Source of the DNA: Halobacteriales archaeon YIM A00013
GTDB taxonomy: Archaea; Halobacteriota; Halobacteria; Halobacteriales; Haloarculaceae
Assembly: GCA_025041195.1 (NCBI GenBank)
Contig: JAKCFM010000002.1
Coordinates: 681,771 to 745,770, forward strand
Direction of reading: 5' to 3'
DNA length: 64,000 bases
Position 1 is the stretch's first letter, and every line of letters begins with the position of its first letter. Below are positions 1 to 8,549 of the stretch, one piece after another. The notes beneath the pieces are model-generated. The model ran no database searches, was not told the DNA's origin, and saw only the letters and a program-made list of their open reading frames with translations. Both the position numbers and the translations under genes were made by a program.

Positions 1-98
1 CGGTCCCGAACGACCCGTCCCGCTGCTGGCGCACCACTCCGCGACCGTTCGAACACGTCACGGAACGCGTCTTCTGACTCGTCTTCCGGCTCGTCCAT
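1..98 (-). CDS. 5' end of an unidentified acidic protein (partial)
   Basis: Reading the - strand from an ATG at 98 gives 32 codons without a stop, beginning MDEPEDESEDAFRDVFERSR, and the frame runs off the window edge. The acidic start is typical of haloarchaeal cytosolic proteins. It begins 59 bases after the nrdB stop on the same strand, so it could be the next gene of that transcription unit or a separate one. Too little is visible to assign a family. Confidence 0.45.
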   Translation of the reverse strand, partial: MDEPEDESEDAFRDVFERSRSGAPAAGRVVRD

Positions 99-157
99 TA
101 CTCACCGTTCGGTGCACGCTTACTAATGAATTGTTTCAAATTATTAGGTTCAAAATG

Positions 158-1150
158 TTACCAATCCAGTGATCCTCCACTCTGATACTCCGTAACTTGC
201 GTTTCGAAGAAATTTTTCTCCTTGTTGAGGTCGATCTGTTCTGACATCCAGGGGAACGGGTTGTCGGTGCCGTACTGTGCCGGCAAAGAGAGCTGTTCGA
301 ATCGACGGTCGGCGACGTGTTCGACATATTCGCTGAACTGTTCGGGGCCCATTCCGAGAATGTCGTCCGGACAGGCCGCACGCGCGTACTGTTGTTCGAG
401 CGCAACGGCTTCTCTGAGCAACGCGATCAGTTCGTCCTCGAACGATTCCGTGAACACGCCGGGGTGTTCTGCGCGGAGTTCGTTGATGAGATCGACGCCA
501 AAGCCCACGTGAAGCGATTCATCACGCATGATATACTCGAACTGCTGGCCAATGCCGACCATCTTTTGCTGGCGTTTCAATCCGAGCATCATCGCAAAGC
601 CGGCATAGAAGAAGATGCCTTCCATTATTACATAGAAGCCGATGAGGTCGCGGAGAAACGCCCGGAGATCGTCGTCAGTGTCAATAGTGAACCCCGGTCG
701 GTCGATTGCCTGTGTGAGATCGACGACGAAGGCGTCTTTCTGTTCAATAGCCGGAATTGTATCGTACATTCCGTAGAGATAGTCGGGATCGAAGCCGAGC
801 GAATCACAGCAGTAGATGAACGTGTCGGTGTGAATTGCTTCTTCGTATGCCTGTCGGAGGAGATACTGTCGACACTCCGGTGCGGTGACGTACTCATACA
901 GCGCGAGCACGATGTTGTTCGCTGTCAGTGATTCAGCAGTGGAGAAAAATCCCAGATTCCACTCGATGAGCTGGCGTTCTGGTTCGGTGAGTGCATCGCC
1001 GTTCCACTGGGTGATGTCATCTTGCATGGGTATCTCTTCCGGAACCCAGTTGTTGTTCACGCCCGCGCGGTAGTATTCGCGTGCCCAGTCGTACTCAATC
1101 GGGAGTATCTTGTTCGGATCGTGTTCGGTGTTGGTGTCGATGAGTGCCAT
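158..1150 (-). CDS. nrdB: Ribonucleotide reductase small (beta, R2) subunit, class Ic type
   Basis: This 330-residue ferritin-like protein holds the metal cofactor that starts radical chemistry in NrdA, which reduces ribonucleotides to deoxyribonucleotides. The dimetal ligands are visible: E73, E104 and H107 (EAIH), E177, E211 and H214 (ESLH). The first ligand is Glu, and the residue four after H107, normally the radical tyrosine, is F111. Phe at this site with Glu as first ligand is the pattern of class Ic R2 proteins (Chlamydia trachomatis type), which use a Mn/Fe cofactor in place of a tyrosyl radical; the cofactor here is inferred. The C-terminus (YQSGGSLDW) keeps a tyrosine as in tails that dock on NrdA. 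It lies 30 bases after nrdA in an nrdR-nrdA-nrdB operon. Confidence 0.95.
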   Translation of the reverse strand: MALIDTNTEHDPNKILPIEYDWAREYYRAGVNNNWVPEEIPMQDDITQWNGDALTEPERQLIEWNLGFFSTAESLTANNIVLALYEYVTAPECRQYLLRQAYEEAIHTDTFIYCCDSLGFDPDYLYGMYDTIPAIEQKDAFVVDLTQAIDRPGFTIDTDDDLRAFLRDLIGFYVIMEGIFFYAGFAMMLGLKRQQKMVGIGQQFEYIMRDESLHVGFGVDLINELRAEHPGVFTESFEDELIALLREAVALEQQYARAACPDDILGMGPEQFSEYVEHVADRRFEQLSLPAQYGTDNPFPWMSEQIDLNKEKNFFETQVTEYQSGGSLDW

Positions 1151-1180
1151 AGTGTTCCGTGTGTTGATGGTGTGAATGCG

Positions 1181-3586
1181 TTACTGACAGGATTCGCAGG
1201 TCGGATCTTCGACGGTGCAAAGCTCGTCGTCGTCGGTGCCCTCGTTGCTCCCATCGCGGTGTTGGGTCTTTCCGTATTCGGCCATATCGAGCGTCGATTT
1301 CTCTATCTGTGAGGCACCAAGTGTGCGGAGATAGTAGGTGGTTTTCAGCCCAAGCTCCCAGGCCGTCCGGTAGACGTCGTCGAGCAACGAGCCATCGGTC
1401 GAGGGGAAAAATACGGTGTGTGAAACCGACTGGTCGATCCACGTCTGTCGATGAGCAGTCAATCGCAGCTGGTGTCGTGGATCGATCTCGAATGCGGTGC
1501 GATAGCGCTCTTTGAGTGATTCGGGAATCGCGTCGATTTCCTGGATCGATCCGTCGTGGAACTTGATGCGATCGAGCATCTCCTCGTCCCAGAGCTCACG
1601 CGCTTTGAGATCCTCGATCAGTGCTTCGTTCACGATCGTGAACTCTCCAGACATGTTGGATTTCACATAGAGGTTCGAGTAGATCGGCTCGATCGACGGC
1701 GTCGTCCCGTTAATGGTCGATATCGTTGCTGTCGGTGCAATAGCCATCGTGTTTGAGTTGCGCATGCCGTGGGTGGCAATCGCTTCGCGGACGGGCTCCC
1801 AGTCGAGCGCTGGCTCGCGGTCGGTCGGAATCGCCGCGCCGCGTTCGTCTTCGAGTAGATCGACCGTATCCTGGGGCAACAGGCCACGGTCCCATTTCGA
1901 ATCGTCAAACGAGGGGTACGCACCCCGCTCTGCGGCGAGTTGTGATGAATTGTAGATCGTGTGGTATGACACGAACTCCTGCCATCGATTGGCTGTTTCG
2001 ACGGCGGCCTCGCTGTTGAGTGGTATTTCGAGTTCCATCAACGCCTCGTGGAATCCCATCGTTCCGAGTCCAACGGGTCGATGACGGTGGTTCGACGTGG
2101 CGGCTTCCTCCGTGGGGTAGAAACAGAGATCGACGACGTTGTCGAGCATCCGCATTGCAGTTTCGATGGTCGATTCCAGGTGGTCGGTGTCCAGTCCACC
2201 GTCCGCAATATGGGTGACGTAGTTGATGGAGCCGAGATTGCAGACGGCGGTCTCTTCGTCGCTCGTGTTCAGGGTGATCTCCGTACAGAGATTCGAGGAG
2301 TGGACGGTGCCAGCGTGATCTTGGGGCGATCGGACGTTCGATGGGGTTTTGAACGTCACCCATGGATGGCCAGTTTCGAACAGCCGAGTGAGGAGCTGTC
2401 GCCAGAGGGTCGCTGCCTCGACCCGTTCGAACTGTCGGAGCTCGCCAGCATCGGCCATCATTTCGTACTCCCGGTAGCGAGCCTCAAAAGCCGACCCTGT
2501 CAGATGATGGAGATCGTCGACCTCATCCGGACTGAACAGTGTCCACTGCTCGTCGTTCTCGACACGTTTCATGAACAGATCCGGAATCCATGCCGCCGTG
2601 TTCATATCCGGCGTGCGTCGCCGTTCGTCGCCGGTGTTTCGTTTGAGGTCTAAAAACGCCTGGAAATCGAGGTGCCAGCACTCGAGATACGCACACGCGG
2701 CCCCCCGACGTTTGCCGGATCTGTTGATTGCGGCCGTTACGTCGTTGCTGATCCGCAAGAACGGAACGATCCCAGTCGATTCGACGCCGGTCGATTCGAT
2801 GAGCGACCCCGCTGCTCGCAGATTCGTCCAGTCGTTACCGAGTCCGCCGCTGTATTTCGAGAGCTGTGCGTGCTGTTTGTAGGCGTCGAAGATGTCGCCG
2901 AGATCGTCTTCTACCGTCGTGAGATAACACGAAGAGAGCTGCGGACGCGTGGTGGCGCTGTGAAACAGGGTGGGCGTCGAGGGCGTGAATTCGAGCTTCG
3001 AGAGCACGTCGTAGAACTCCAGGGCACGGGTGGTGGGGTCGTCCTCTTCGAGTGCGAGTCCCATAGCTACCCGCATCCAGAACGCCTGTGGTAGTTCAAG
3101 TGGTTCGCCACCCTCCTCTACCCGGAGGAAATAGCGCTGCGTGAGCGTCGACAGCGCCATGTGGTCGAACACGGTGTCGCGGTCAATTTCGAGCGCTGCT
3201 GCCAGTTCCTGCAGATCAAACTGCTCAAGCAGGCGCTCATCGAGCAGGCCGGCGTCAATCCCGCGCTCTATGTTCGCGACAAACGTCGCCCGGTACGATT
3301 TCTCAAACGCCGATCCCTCTGGCAATGATCCGATAACCCGTCGATAGTAGCGCTCTCTGTACACTGCTCCGGCGAGCTCGCTGTACTGTGGGTCGCGCTC
3401 GATCCGCTCGGTGAGCGTCTGAATGATTGCTTGATAGCGCTCGTCGGTTGACGCCCCCGCATAGCTCTCACGCTGGATTCGTTCACAGAGCTCGTCGCGT
3501 TCCGTGTCAGAAAGTGTGGCGTCACTGTCCGCACACGCCCGTTCTAAAATTGATTCGATCTCGGTGGTGGTTAGTTCCTGGGTCAT
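1181..3586 (-). CDS. nrdA: Ribonucleoside-diphosphate reductase large (alpha) subunit
   Basis: The 801-residue catalytic subunit of class I ribonucleotide reductase. The first active-site cysteine lies in the SSCYL segment, and the catalytic centre reads NLCTEITLNTSDEETAVCNL, holding the conserved N-x-C-x-E motif and the partner cysteine. The tail ends in CTVEDPTCESCQ, whose C-x-x-C pair suits the swinging redox tail that regenerates the active site. I see no clear ATP-cone at the N-terminus. The ATG overlaps the nrdR stop by four bases (ATGA), and nrdB follows 30 bases on, so the three genes are probably co-transcribed and translationally coupled. The length is usual for the family. Confidence 0.95.
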   Translation of the reverse strand: MTQELTTTEIESILERACADSDATLSDTERDELCERIQRESYAGASTDERYQAIIQTLTERIERDPQYSELAGAVYRERYYRRVIGSLPEGSAFEKSYRATFVANIERGIDAGLLDERLLEQFDLQELAAALEIDRDTVFDHMALSTLTQRYFLRVEEGGEPLELPQAFWMRVAMGLALEEDDPTTRALEFYDVLSKLEFTPSTPTLFHSATTRPQLSSCYLTTVEDDLGDIFDAYKQHAQLSKYSGGLGNDWTNLRAAGSLIESTGVESTGIVPFLRISNDVTAAINRSGKRRGAACAYLECWHLDFQAFLDLKRNTGDERRRTPDMNTAAWIPDLFMKRVENDEQWTLFSPDEVDDLHHLTGSAFEARYREYEMMADAGELRQFERVEAATLWRQLLTRLFETGHPWVTFKTPSNVRSPQDHAGTVHSSNLCTEITLNTSDEETAVCNLGSINYVTHIADGGLDTDHLESTIETAMRMLDNVVDLCFYPTEEAATSNHRHRPVGLGTMGFHEALMELEIPLNSEAAVETANRWQEFVSYHTIYNSSQLAAERGAYPSFDDSKWDRGLLPQDTVDLLEDERGAAIPTDREPALDWEPVREAIATHGMRNSNTMAIAPTATISTINGTTPSIEPIYSNLYVKSNMSGEFTIVNEALIEDLKARELWDEEMLDRIKFHDGSIQEIDAIPESLKERYRTAFEIDPRHQLRLTAHRQTWIDQSVSHTVFFPSTDGSLLDDVYRTAWELGLKTTYYLRTLGASQIEKSTLDMAEYGKTQHRDGSNEGTDDDELCTVEDPTCESCQ

Positions 3587-4074
3587 GATGAGTTTCGATC
3601 ATCGTCTGCCTGCCACACCGTCTCGTCATCGAGCACTGCCTCAAGCTCACTGAGAAATTCAACTGGATCAGCGAACTTCTCGTACACTGAGACGAATCGA
3701 ATGTATGCCACTCGGTCGAGTTCGTACAGCCGATCAGCAACGATCGCACCGATCGTGTCGGTGGCAACGACACGAGCACCATCGTCGGTGATCGATGCTT
3801 CGAGATCATCGAGCAGCTGGCTGATCGTTGCGGCTGTTATCGATCGCTTTTCGGTTGCCCGCTCGATGCCGGTGCGGACTTTTTCGCGCTGAAACGGCTC
3901 GATCGACCCATCTCGCTTTCGTACCTGGAGGGCATCCCACTCGGGATACTCGTACGTGGTGAATCTGAACGAACAGGCCGTACATTCACGGCGCCGACGA
4001 ACGGTCGTCCCGTCGGCCGTGCTCGTCGTGGAGACGACGCGAGTCCGATCGTGTGTGCAGTCCGGGCAGTGCAT
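3583..4074 (-). CDS. nrdR: Transcriptional repressor NrdR
   Basis: This 163-residue protein has the NrdR layout. A zinc ribbon comes first (CPDC near residue 3, CTAC near 32), then an ATP-cone from about 48 to 138. NrdR senses ATP/dATP through the cone and represses ribonucleotide reductase genes. Here it is the first gene of the operon it presumably controls, and its stop overlaps the nrdA start. A palindrome at 4099-4118 covers the likely TATA position about 30 bases upstream of its ATG, which fits autoregulation of the whole operon. The last ~25 residues are acidic and look like an unstructured tail. Confidence 0.93.
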   Translation of the reverse strand: MHCPDCTHDRTRVVSTTSTADGTTVRRRRECTACSFRFTTYEYPEWDALQVRKRDGSIEPFQREKVRTGIERATEKRSITAATISQLLDDLEASITDDGARVVATDTIGAIVADRLYELDRVAYIRFVSVYEKFADPVEFLSELEAVLDDETVWQADDDRNSS

Positions 4075-4098
4075 GTGTGATACTCGACGGTGTGTGCG

Positions 4099-4118
4099 AC
4101 CCCCACATATTGGGGGGT
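4099..4118. promoter_or_regulatory. Palindromic operator candidate over the nrdR TATA region
   Basis: The 20 bases acccccacatattggggggt match their own reverse complement at 16 positions: six-base arms ACCCCC/GGGGGT around an AT-rich core. On the - strand the core reads CAATATGTG, TATA-like and about 30 bases before the nrdR ATG, where an archaeal TATA box would sit for a leaderless or short-leader mRNA. It does not fit the bacterial NrdR-box consensus, so NrdR binding is inference. Confidence 0.5.
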
Positions 4119-4208
4119 GCTGGGACAGCCGATAGCTGTGCAGGGGAACGGTGACACCTTAAGACTTCCCCAATTGAGTTGCAATAATACAAGTGAGATT
4201 GTGTTATG

Positions 4209-4706
4209 TCATTCCGTCTCGGCGTCGCGGGCCCGCCTGTTCGAACGCCGTCTGTCGAGTGCTTCCTGTCGGAGGTCCTTTTGGGCTTCTGTGGGACACT
4301 CCAGGGCTGGAACCTGCTGTGCATTTTCGGCACCGTCGAGTGCGACGAATGTGAAAAACGAGCGTGCAGCTTGTTCTGTTGTTGCTGTTGCTGGGCGTTC
4401 GACCGAAACGGTAACTGTCACGTCCAGGCTGGTTCGACCGGTATCGAACACGTAGCCGGTGATCGTCACGATATCTCCAAGCTCGATGGGGGCGATGAAG
4501 TCGACATGGTCCATCGAGGCGGTTACAACCTGTGTCTTAGCGAATCGCCGTCCGGCAATCGCACCACAGATATCCATCCAGTGTAAGACGGCTCCACCGA
4601 GCGCCCGACCCAGATTGTTCGTCTCGTTGGGCATCAGAATCTCGCTCATCTCCGTGAATGACGTCGAAAGCGTCGATGTCGCTCGCTGTTGCTGTTCGAT
4701 TGGCAT
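4209..4706 (-). CDS. Acyl-CoA thioesterase, hotdog fold (YciA-like)
   Basis: A 165-residue protein that probably hydrolyses acyl-CoA thioesters in the cytosol. The segment MPNETNNLGRALGGAVLHWM is characteristic of the YciA/cytosolic long-chain thioesterase group, including the conserved N-x-x-G-x-x-x-G-G and following D. The next strand, VTASMDHVDFIAPIELGDIV, forms the second part of a single hotdog domain. The last 30 residues are charged and carry no domain I recognise. It is on the same strand as nrdR but 134 bases upstream, with its own start, so it need not belong to the nrd operon. Substrate is unknown. Confidence 0.85.
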   Translation of the reverse strand: MPIEQQQRATSTLSTSFTEMSEILMPNETNNLGRALGGAVLHWMDICGAIAGRRFAKTQVVTASMDHVDFIAPIELGDIVTITGYVFDTGRTSLDVTVTVSVERPATATTEQAARSFFTFVALDGAENAQQVPALECPTEAQKDLRQEALDRRRSNRRARDAETE

Positions 4707-4820
4707 ATTCGAGCCTACGACCAGTGCGCTTTAAACTCCATCTATTTTGAACTATTACAAGTCAGGTTGAATTCGGGGCGGCTGATGAGCAGTCTGTACA
4801 GTGCAAACAGTAGGGACTGT

Positions 4821-5345
4821 TCACTGGCGGGTTTCGATCGTCTCCTGTCGTGTGCGTGGTGTCGTCGTATCGTCGATTCGTTCGCTACCGACGAGCTGAT
4901 TCACTTTCTGTTCGAACTCCGCTTCGGTGATTTCGTCGTTTACGTACTGTTGTTTGAGCTCTGCGATCGCTTGCTCAGTTCGTTCTTCGGGAGTTGGTTG
5001 TGGCGGCCGGAGGAGATCAGCGAATCCGAGCGACCGGACCGTGCTGTTGTGTGATTCGGCGAGATCGAACAGCGTCGCCAGTCGTTCACTCTTTGGGAGC
5101 GAGGCCATCTGCACGAACGACCACAGCAGTCCAACGGCCGAGAGGCCAAACACGACGAGCAAGGCGCCGATTCCGAAAATTGCCGGCGGAGCGATGTCAA
5201 CGAGCGTCGCTATGATTGGTGCGCCGTTCGCAATGCTCAATCCAACCATTAGCGCCAGATAGCCACCGACCGCGACCAACAGCCCGCCAGACACCACGAT
5301 GCCGACCAGGGACGTCCACAACAGTGTTTTGTTTTTGATACCCAT
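4821..5345 (-). CDS. Membrane protein with C-terminal SHOCT domain
   Basis: 174 residues. Two hydrophobic segments (about 8-32 and 48-76) are followed by a cytosolic part. Residues about 126-153 (AIAELKQQYVNDEITEAEFE) match the SHOCT motif, a short oligomerisation helix pair found at the C-terminus of many haloarchaeal membrane proteins. The tail is rich in Thr and Arg. Function is unknown. It is divergent from the TRIC-like gene, which starts about 100 bases away. Confidence 0.75.
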   Translation of the reverse strand: MGIKNKTLLWTSLVGIVVSGGLLVAVGGYLALMVGLSIANGAPIIATLVDIAPPAIFGIGALLVVFGLSAVGLLWSFVQMASLPKSERLATLFDLAESHNSTVRSLGFADLLRPPQPTPEERTEQAIAELKQQYVNDEITEAEFEQKVNQLVGSERIDDTTTPRTRQETIETRQ

Positions 5346-5447
5346 TGTTGATTCGGTGTACGTACCGAACTGTTGTATAACCGACGACCGGAGCCAGTCT
5401 CAGCCCGGATCAACGACGCTATCACACCGGCTCTCTATCATCTCCGA

Positions 5448-6080
5448 ATGATGATCCTCAATCCGGTGTTCGAGGTCGTGAACGCGATCGGATTGATTGC
5501 GTTCGCACTTGTCGGCTCTAGCAAGGCAGTGCGTGAGGAGTTTGACCTCTTCGGGGTGCTGATCGTTGGACTACTCACCGCATTCGGTGGGGGAACCGCG
5601 CGAGACCTTCTCGTTGATAGAATGCCGATGGTGCTCCAGTCAGAATGGAATGTGCTGTTTGGCTTTTGTGGCGTTCTGTTGGCGATCGGGCTCCGGTATG
5701 CGATTGCTGTACCCGACGAACATCGGATCACGGTTTGTGCAGACGCCGTTGGGTTGGCCGCGTTTGCCACGACTGGGGCAATTATTGCGAGTGACGCGGG
5801 GCTTCCGGCGTTCGGGGTGGTAACAATTGCGACAATTAATGCGGTGGGTGGGAGTGTGCTCGCTGACATCTGTCTCGACCGACAACCATTCATATTGTTT
5901 CAAGACTTTTATGCGAGCTGCGCAGTACTCGGCGGGAGTAGCTTCTGGATTGTGGCGGGACTTACCCCCGGGACGACCGTTGCAGCCGCCGTCTGTGCCG
6001 GGACAACCGTTCTCATCCGATTCGTAGCAATAGGGCGTGATTGGCGGCTTCCGTCCGTCTCAGGGCCTGTTGTTGACTGA
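5448..6080 (+). CDS. TRIC/UPF0126-family membrane protein (putative cation channel)
   Basis: A protein of about 210 residues with six or seven hydrophobic helices and two repeats of a glycine-rich motif: GLLTAFGGGTARDLLVDRMP and, in the second half, TINAVGGSVLADICLDRQPF. This internal duplication is the signature of the UPF0126/YicG family, related to TRIC trimeric cation channels. I chose the ATG at 5448 because the family starts just before its first helix (NPVFEVVNAIGLIAFALVG). The frame can be extended to a TTG at 5373, but that part reads as leader, and a TATA-like tgttgtataa lies at 5371-5380. Ion selectivity cannot be told from sequence. Confidence 0.82.
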   Translation: MMILNPVFEVVNAIGLIAFALVGSSKAVREEFDLFGVLIVGLLTAFGGGTARDLLVDRMPMVLQSEWNVLFGFCGVLLAIGLRYAIAVPDEHRITVCADAVGLAAFATTGAIIASDAGLPAFGVVTIATINAVGGSVLADICLDRQPFILFQDFYASCAVLGGSSFWIVAGLTPGTTVAAAVCAGTTVLIRFVAIGRDWRLPSVSGPVVD

Positions 6081-6532
6081 TCGGCTGCGTTCGAAACTGC
6101 CCTTCAGTGGTGGCCGCTGTACCATGGGTGTCCACCCGTTCCAACCGCTGTCGGAGATAATAACTTGCATTATTTTGGTCGGAACTGACCACAATATTCC
6201 GCAGGGCAGAGTGATGCTACGGACTGGGATGACAGCTGTACATCTGTCATGGTCTCTGTCGTACGCAACCATTTCCAACAACGATGCGATCGTTTCGTAT
6301 GTCGAAAGTCTCTGACCTCATCGGTTCGTTGCTGGCGCTCTGTGGTTCTGCATAGAATTGCGGCGAACATGTTTTGCGTTTCAACTAGTATGGGGAGATA
6401 CTGAATGATCTTCCAAACAATTATCGGGTTCGTGCTTTCGTGTTCGCAACCACCCATTCACCGCACCCGTGGCAGTGTGTATATTGCAAGAATAGGAATG
6501 CTTTTCTGTGGGGAATGGTGTTCTCACATCGA
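6081..6532. other. Intergenic region upstream of uraD
   Basis: About 450 bases with no convincing gene; short open frames on both strands lack family features. The part nearest uraD is fairly AT-rich and should hold its promoter, but I cannot single out one TATA box. Confidence 0.4.
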
Positions 6533-7036
6533 ATGGTCGAGTGTACCCTTGAACAGTGCAATCGGATGGATGCAGAAACGTTTGTTGAAGAATTCGGAGA
6601 CGTGTACGAATCCTCGCCGTGGGTTGCAGAGCGGGTAGTCGGTGACCGTCCGTTCGAGTCCGTCTCTGGGGTTCGCCAGGCGATGCAGACGGCTGTTGAC
6701 TCGGCATCGATCGACCGGCAACGAGCCCTGTTGCGTGCCCACCCCGATCTCGGTGCGCAGACTGAAATGACCGACGCCTCCGTGGCAGAACAGGAGTCGG
6801 CTGGCCTCGATCAGCTCTCTAAAGCGCAGTACGAACGGTTTCAGCGGCTCAATGACCAGTATCGCGAGCAGTTTGGCTTTCCGTTTATAATGGCCGTGCG
6901 GGATGCTGACCCGGACACGATTGAGGACGCAATGGCAGACCGCGTCGAAAACGATCCAACGGAGGAGTTTCAGACCGCGCTGGAGCAGGTTCACACGATC
7001 GCAAAACTCCGGCTCGAAACTGGCATAACCGAGTAA
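6533..7036 (+). CDS. uraD: OHCU decarboxylase (2-oxo-4-hydroxy-4-carboxy-5-ureidoimidazoline decarboxylase)
   Basis: 167 residues. It catalyses the last step from urate to (S)-allantoin, decarboxylating OHCU. The family motifs are present: H70 in HPDLG (the proposed catalytic His), S83-x-x-E86-Q87 before SAGLDQLS, and FGFPFIMAVRD. The frame extends upstream to a GTG at 6440, but the added 31 residues look unlike the family, and the ATG at 6533 gives the usual length. Urate oxidase follows 124 bases downstream on the same strand, then HIU hydrolase, so all three urate-to-allantoin enzymes are together. Cytosolic. Confidence 0.92.
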   Translation: MVECTLEQCNRMDAETFVEEFGDVYESSPWVAERVVGDRPFESVSGVRQAMQTAVDSASIDRQRALLRAHPDLGAQTEMTDASVAEQESAGLDQLSKAQYERFQRLNDQYREQFGFPFIMAVRDADPDTIEDAMADRVENDPTEEFQTALEQVHTIAKLRLETGITE

Positions 7037-7160
7037 CGCCACCCGGTCCGTGACGACTGTCACTAATAGCGGTAAAAATCACCAATGATGACAATGCTTA
7101 TACTATTCCACGAAGCAATGGGGAACGGATGGAATCGATAGCGCAACCAGCCGATAGTGT

Positions 7161-8171
7161 ATGGCAGACGAACAGTCGAAGCTCGCTCCGCGGGGTGTGT
7201 GGCCGATGAGTCAGCCGACGCCCCCCCACGACGGCGGCGATCGAACGATGACCTACGGCAAAGAGAAGGTGGCGGTCTACCGGACGTATGCGACGCCGCT
7301 GACGGGCATTCGTGAGATCCCCGAGTCGTCGTTCGACGGCCGAAAGAACACCTTGTTCGGACTGGACGTTCGTGTTCAGCTTGAGGGCGAGGAGTTTTTG
7401 CCGTCGTTCAGTGAGGGCGATAACAGCAAGGTCGTTGCGACTGATTCGATGAAAAACTTCGTTCTCCACCACGCTGGTGAGTATGAGGGCGCCACCGTGG
7501 AGGGCTTCTGTTCGTTCATCGGCTCGGAGTTCTTAGAGACGTACGGTCACGTCGATGCAATCGAGGTTTCTGCGACGGAGTTCCCATTCGATGAGCGTGA
7601 GGTGCCGACCGATGATGGGTTCGAACCAAGCGAGCTCGTGTTCCGTGTTTCCGACGACGAGTCGGGCTTCGGTCAGATTCGGCTCGACCGCGAGAACGAC
7701 GGTCCCTCCATCGTTGAGCAGACCAGCGGCGTGACGGGCCTCGAACTGGTCAAGGTGTCCGGAAGCTCATTCACCGAGTACGTCCAGGACGAGTACACGA
7801 CGCTGCCAGAGCGTGAGGACCGGACGCTGTACATCTCGCTCGACATCTTCTGGACGTACGAGGACGAGTCCGATGCGCTCGGCGAGTCGCCACGAGAGTA
7901 CGTTCCAGCAGAGCAGGTTCGCGACATCGCCCACGTGGCGTTCGATGAGTGTAACTCCAACTCGATTCAGGATCTGCTCTACCAGATCGGCCAGCGTGTT
8001 CTCAAGCGCTTCGAGCAGCTTGAGTCCGTGAGCTTCGAGGCAAACAACCGAACGTGGCTAGCTGAACGGGACGACCTGGAGGGCAACGCTACCGTGCTCA
8101 AAGAGCCGCCGCGCCCAACTGGCTTCCAGCAGTTCTCGATGACCCACGACGATCTCTCGGACGACGAATAA
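7161..8171 (+). CDS. Urate oxidase (uricase), Bacillus PucL-like
   Basis: 336 residues. It oxidises urate with O2 to 5-hydroxyisourate and H2O2 without a cofactor. By alignment to known uricases from memory, the catalytic Lys is K34 (YGKEKVAVY) and the Thr is T94 in VVATDSMKNF. The second half has SSFTEYVQDEYTTL and CNSNSIQDLLYQIG, typical of the tandem T-fold. The C-terminal motif is ANNRTW, as in Bacillus uricases, rather than the NKH of fungal enzymes. The start may instead be M16 or M30, since the first 29 residues precede the conserved fold. Its stop and the uraH ATG share one base (TAATG), so the two are coupled. Confidence 0.93.
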   Translation: MADEQSKLAPRGVWPMSQPTPPHDGGDRTMTYGKEKVAVYRTYATPLTGIREIPESSFDGRKNTLFGLDVRVQLEGEEFLPSFSEGDNSKVVATDSMKNFVLHHAGEYEGATVEGFCSFIGSEFLETYGHVDAIEVSATEFPFDEREVPTDDGFEPSELVFRVSDDESGFGQIRLDRENDGPSIVEQTSGVTGLELVKVSGSSFTEYVQDEYTTLPEREDRTLYISLDIFWTYEDESDALGESPREYVPAEQVRDIAHVAFDECNSNSIQDLLYQIGQRVLKRFEQLESVSFEANNRTWLAERDDLEGNATVLKEPPRPTGFQQFSMTHDDLSDDE

Positions 8172-8521
8172 TGAGTGGAGACCTGACGACACACGTGCTC
8201 GATACGGGCCGCGAGGGCCCAGCTGCTGGCGTCACGGTGACGCTCCAGCGACTCGATGAAGACGGCCAATCCGAAACGATCACCACCGCCGTCACCAATG
8301 ACGACGGTCGAGTGGATTCCCCGCTGCTCGAAGGGGAGTCAATGGTCGCCGGACAGTATCAGCTGCTGTTCGAGGTCGGCCCGTACTACCGTGAGCAACA
8401 AAATGAGTCGTCGTTCCTGGAGACAGTTCCGGTCAGATTCGTCATCGACGAACCAGACGAATCGTACCACGTACCGCTGTTGTTGTCTCCGGGTGGCTAC
8501 ACCACGTATCGGGGAAGCTAA
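8171..8521 (+). CDS. uraH: 5-hydroxyisourate hydrolase (transthyretin-like)
   Basis: 116 residues. It hydrolyses the unstable uricase product 5-hydroxyisourate to OHCU. The start TTHVLDTGREGPAAGV carries the active-site His (H8), and the end YHVPLLLSPGGYTTYRGS includes the C-terminal YRGS tetrapeptide that separates HIU hydrolase from vertebrate transthyretin. Length and motifs are complete. It overlaps the uricase stop by one base, so the two proteins are probably made together, which would keep the reactive intermediate low. The permease gene ends 28 bases beyond on the opposite strand. Confidence 0.95.
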   Translation: MSGDLTTHVLDTGREGPAAGVTVTLQRLDEDGQSETITTAVTNDDGRVDSPLLEGESMVAGQYQLLFEVGPYYREQQNESSFLETVPVRFVIDEPDESYHVPLLLSPGGYTTYRGS

Positions 8522-8549
8522 GGAACCGAACCGCGTTTTTTGCGATCGA

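Noticed and set aside
317..931. 204-codon open frame on the + strand in nrdB
   Set aside because: Antisense to the metal-ligand region of nrdB; composition is that of a shadow.
2048..2653. Long + strand open frame within nrdA
   Set aside because: It lies wholly opposite conserved nrdA sequence and has no domain.
4099..4118. Match to the bacterial NrdR-box consensus
   Set aside because: The dyad centre and core bases do not line up with the consensus; only the position and symmetry support a regulatory role.
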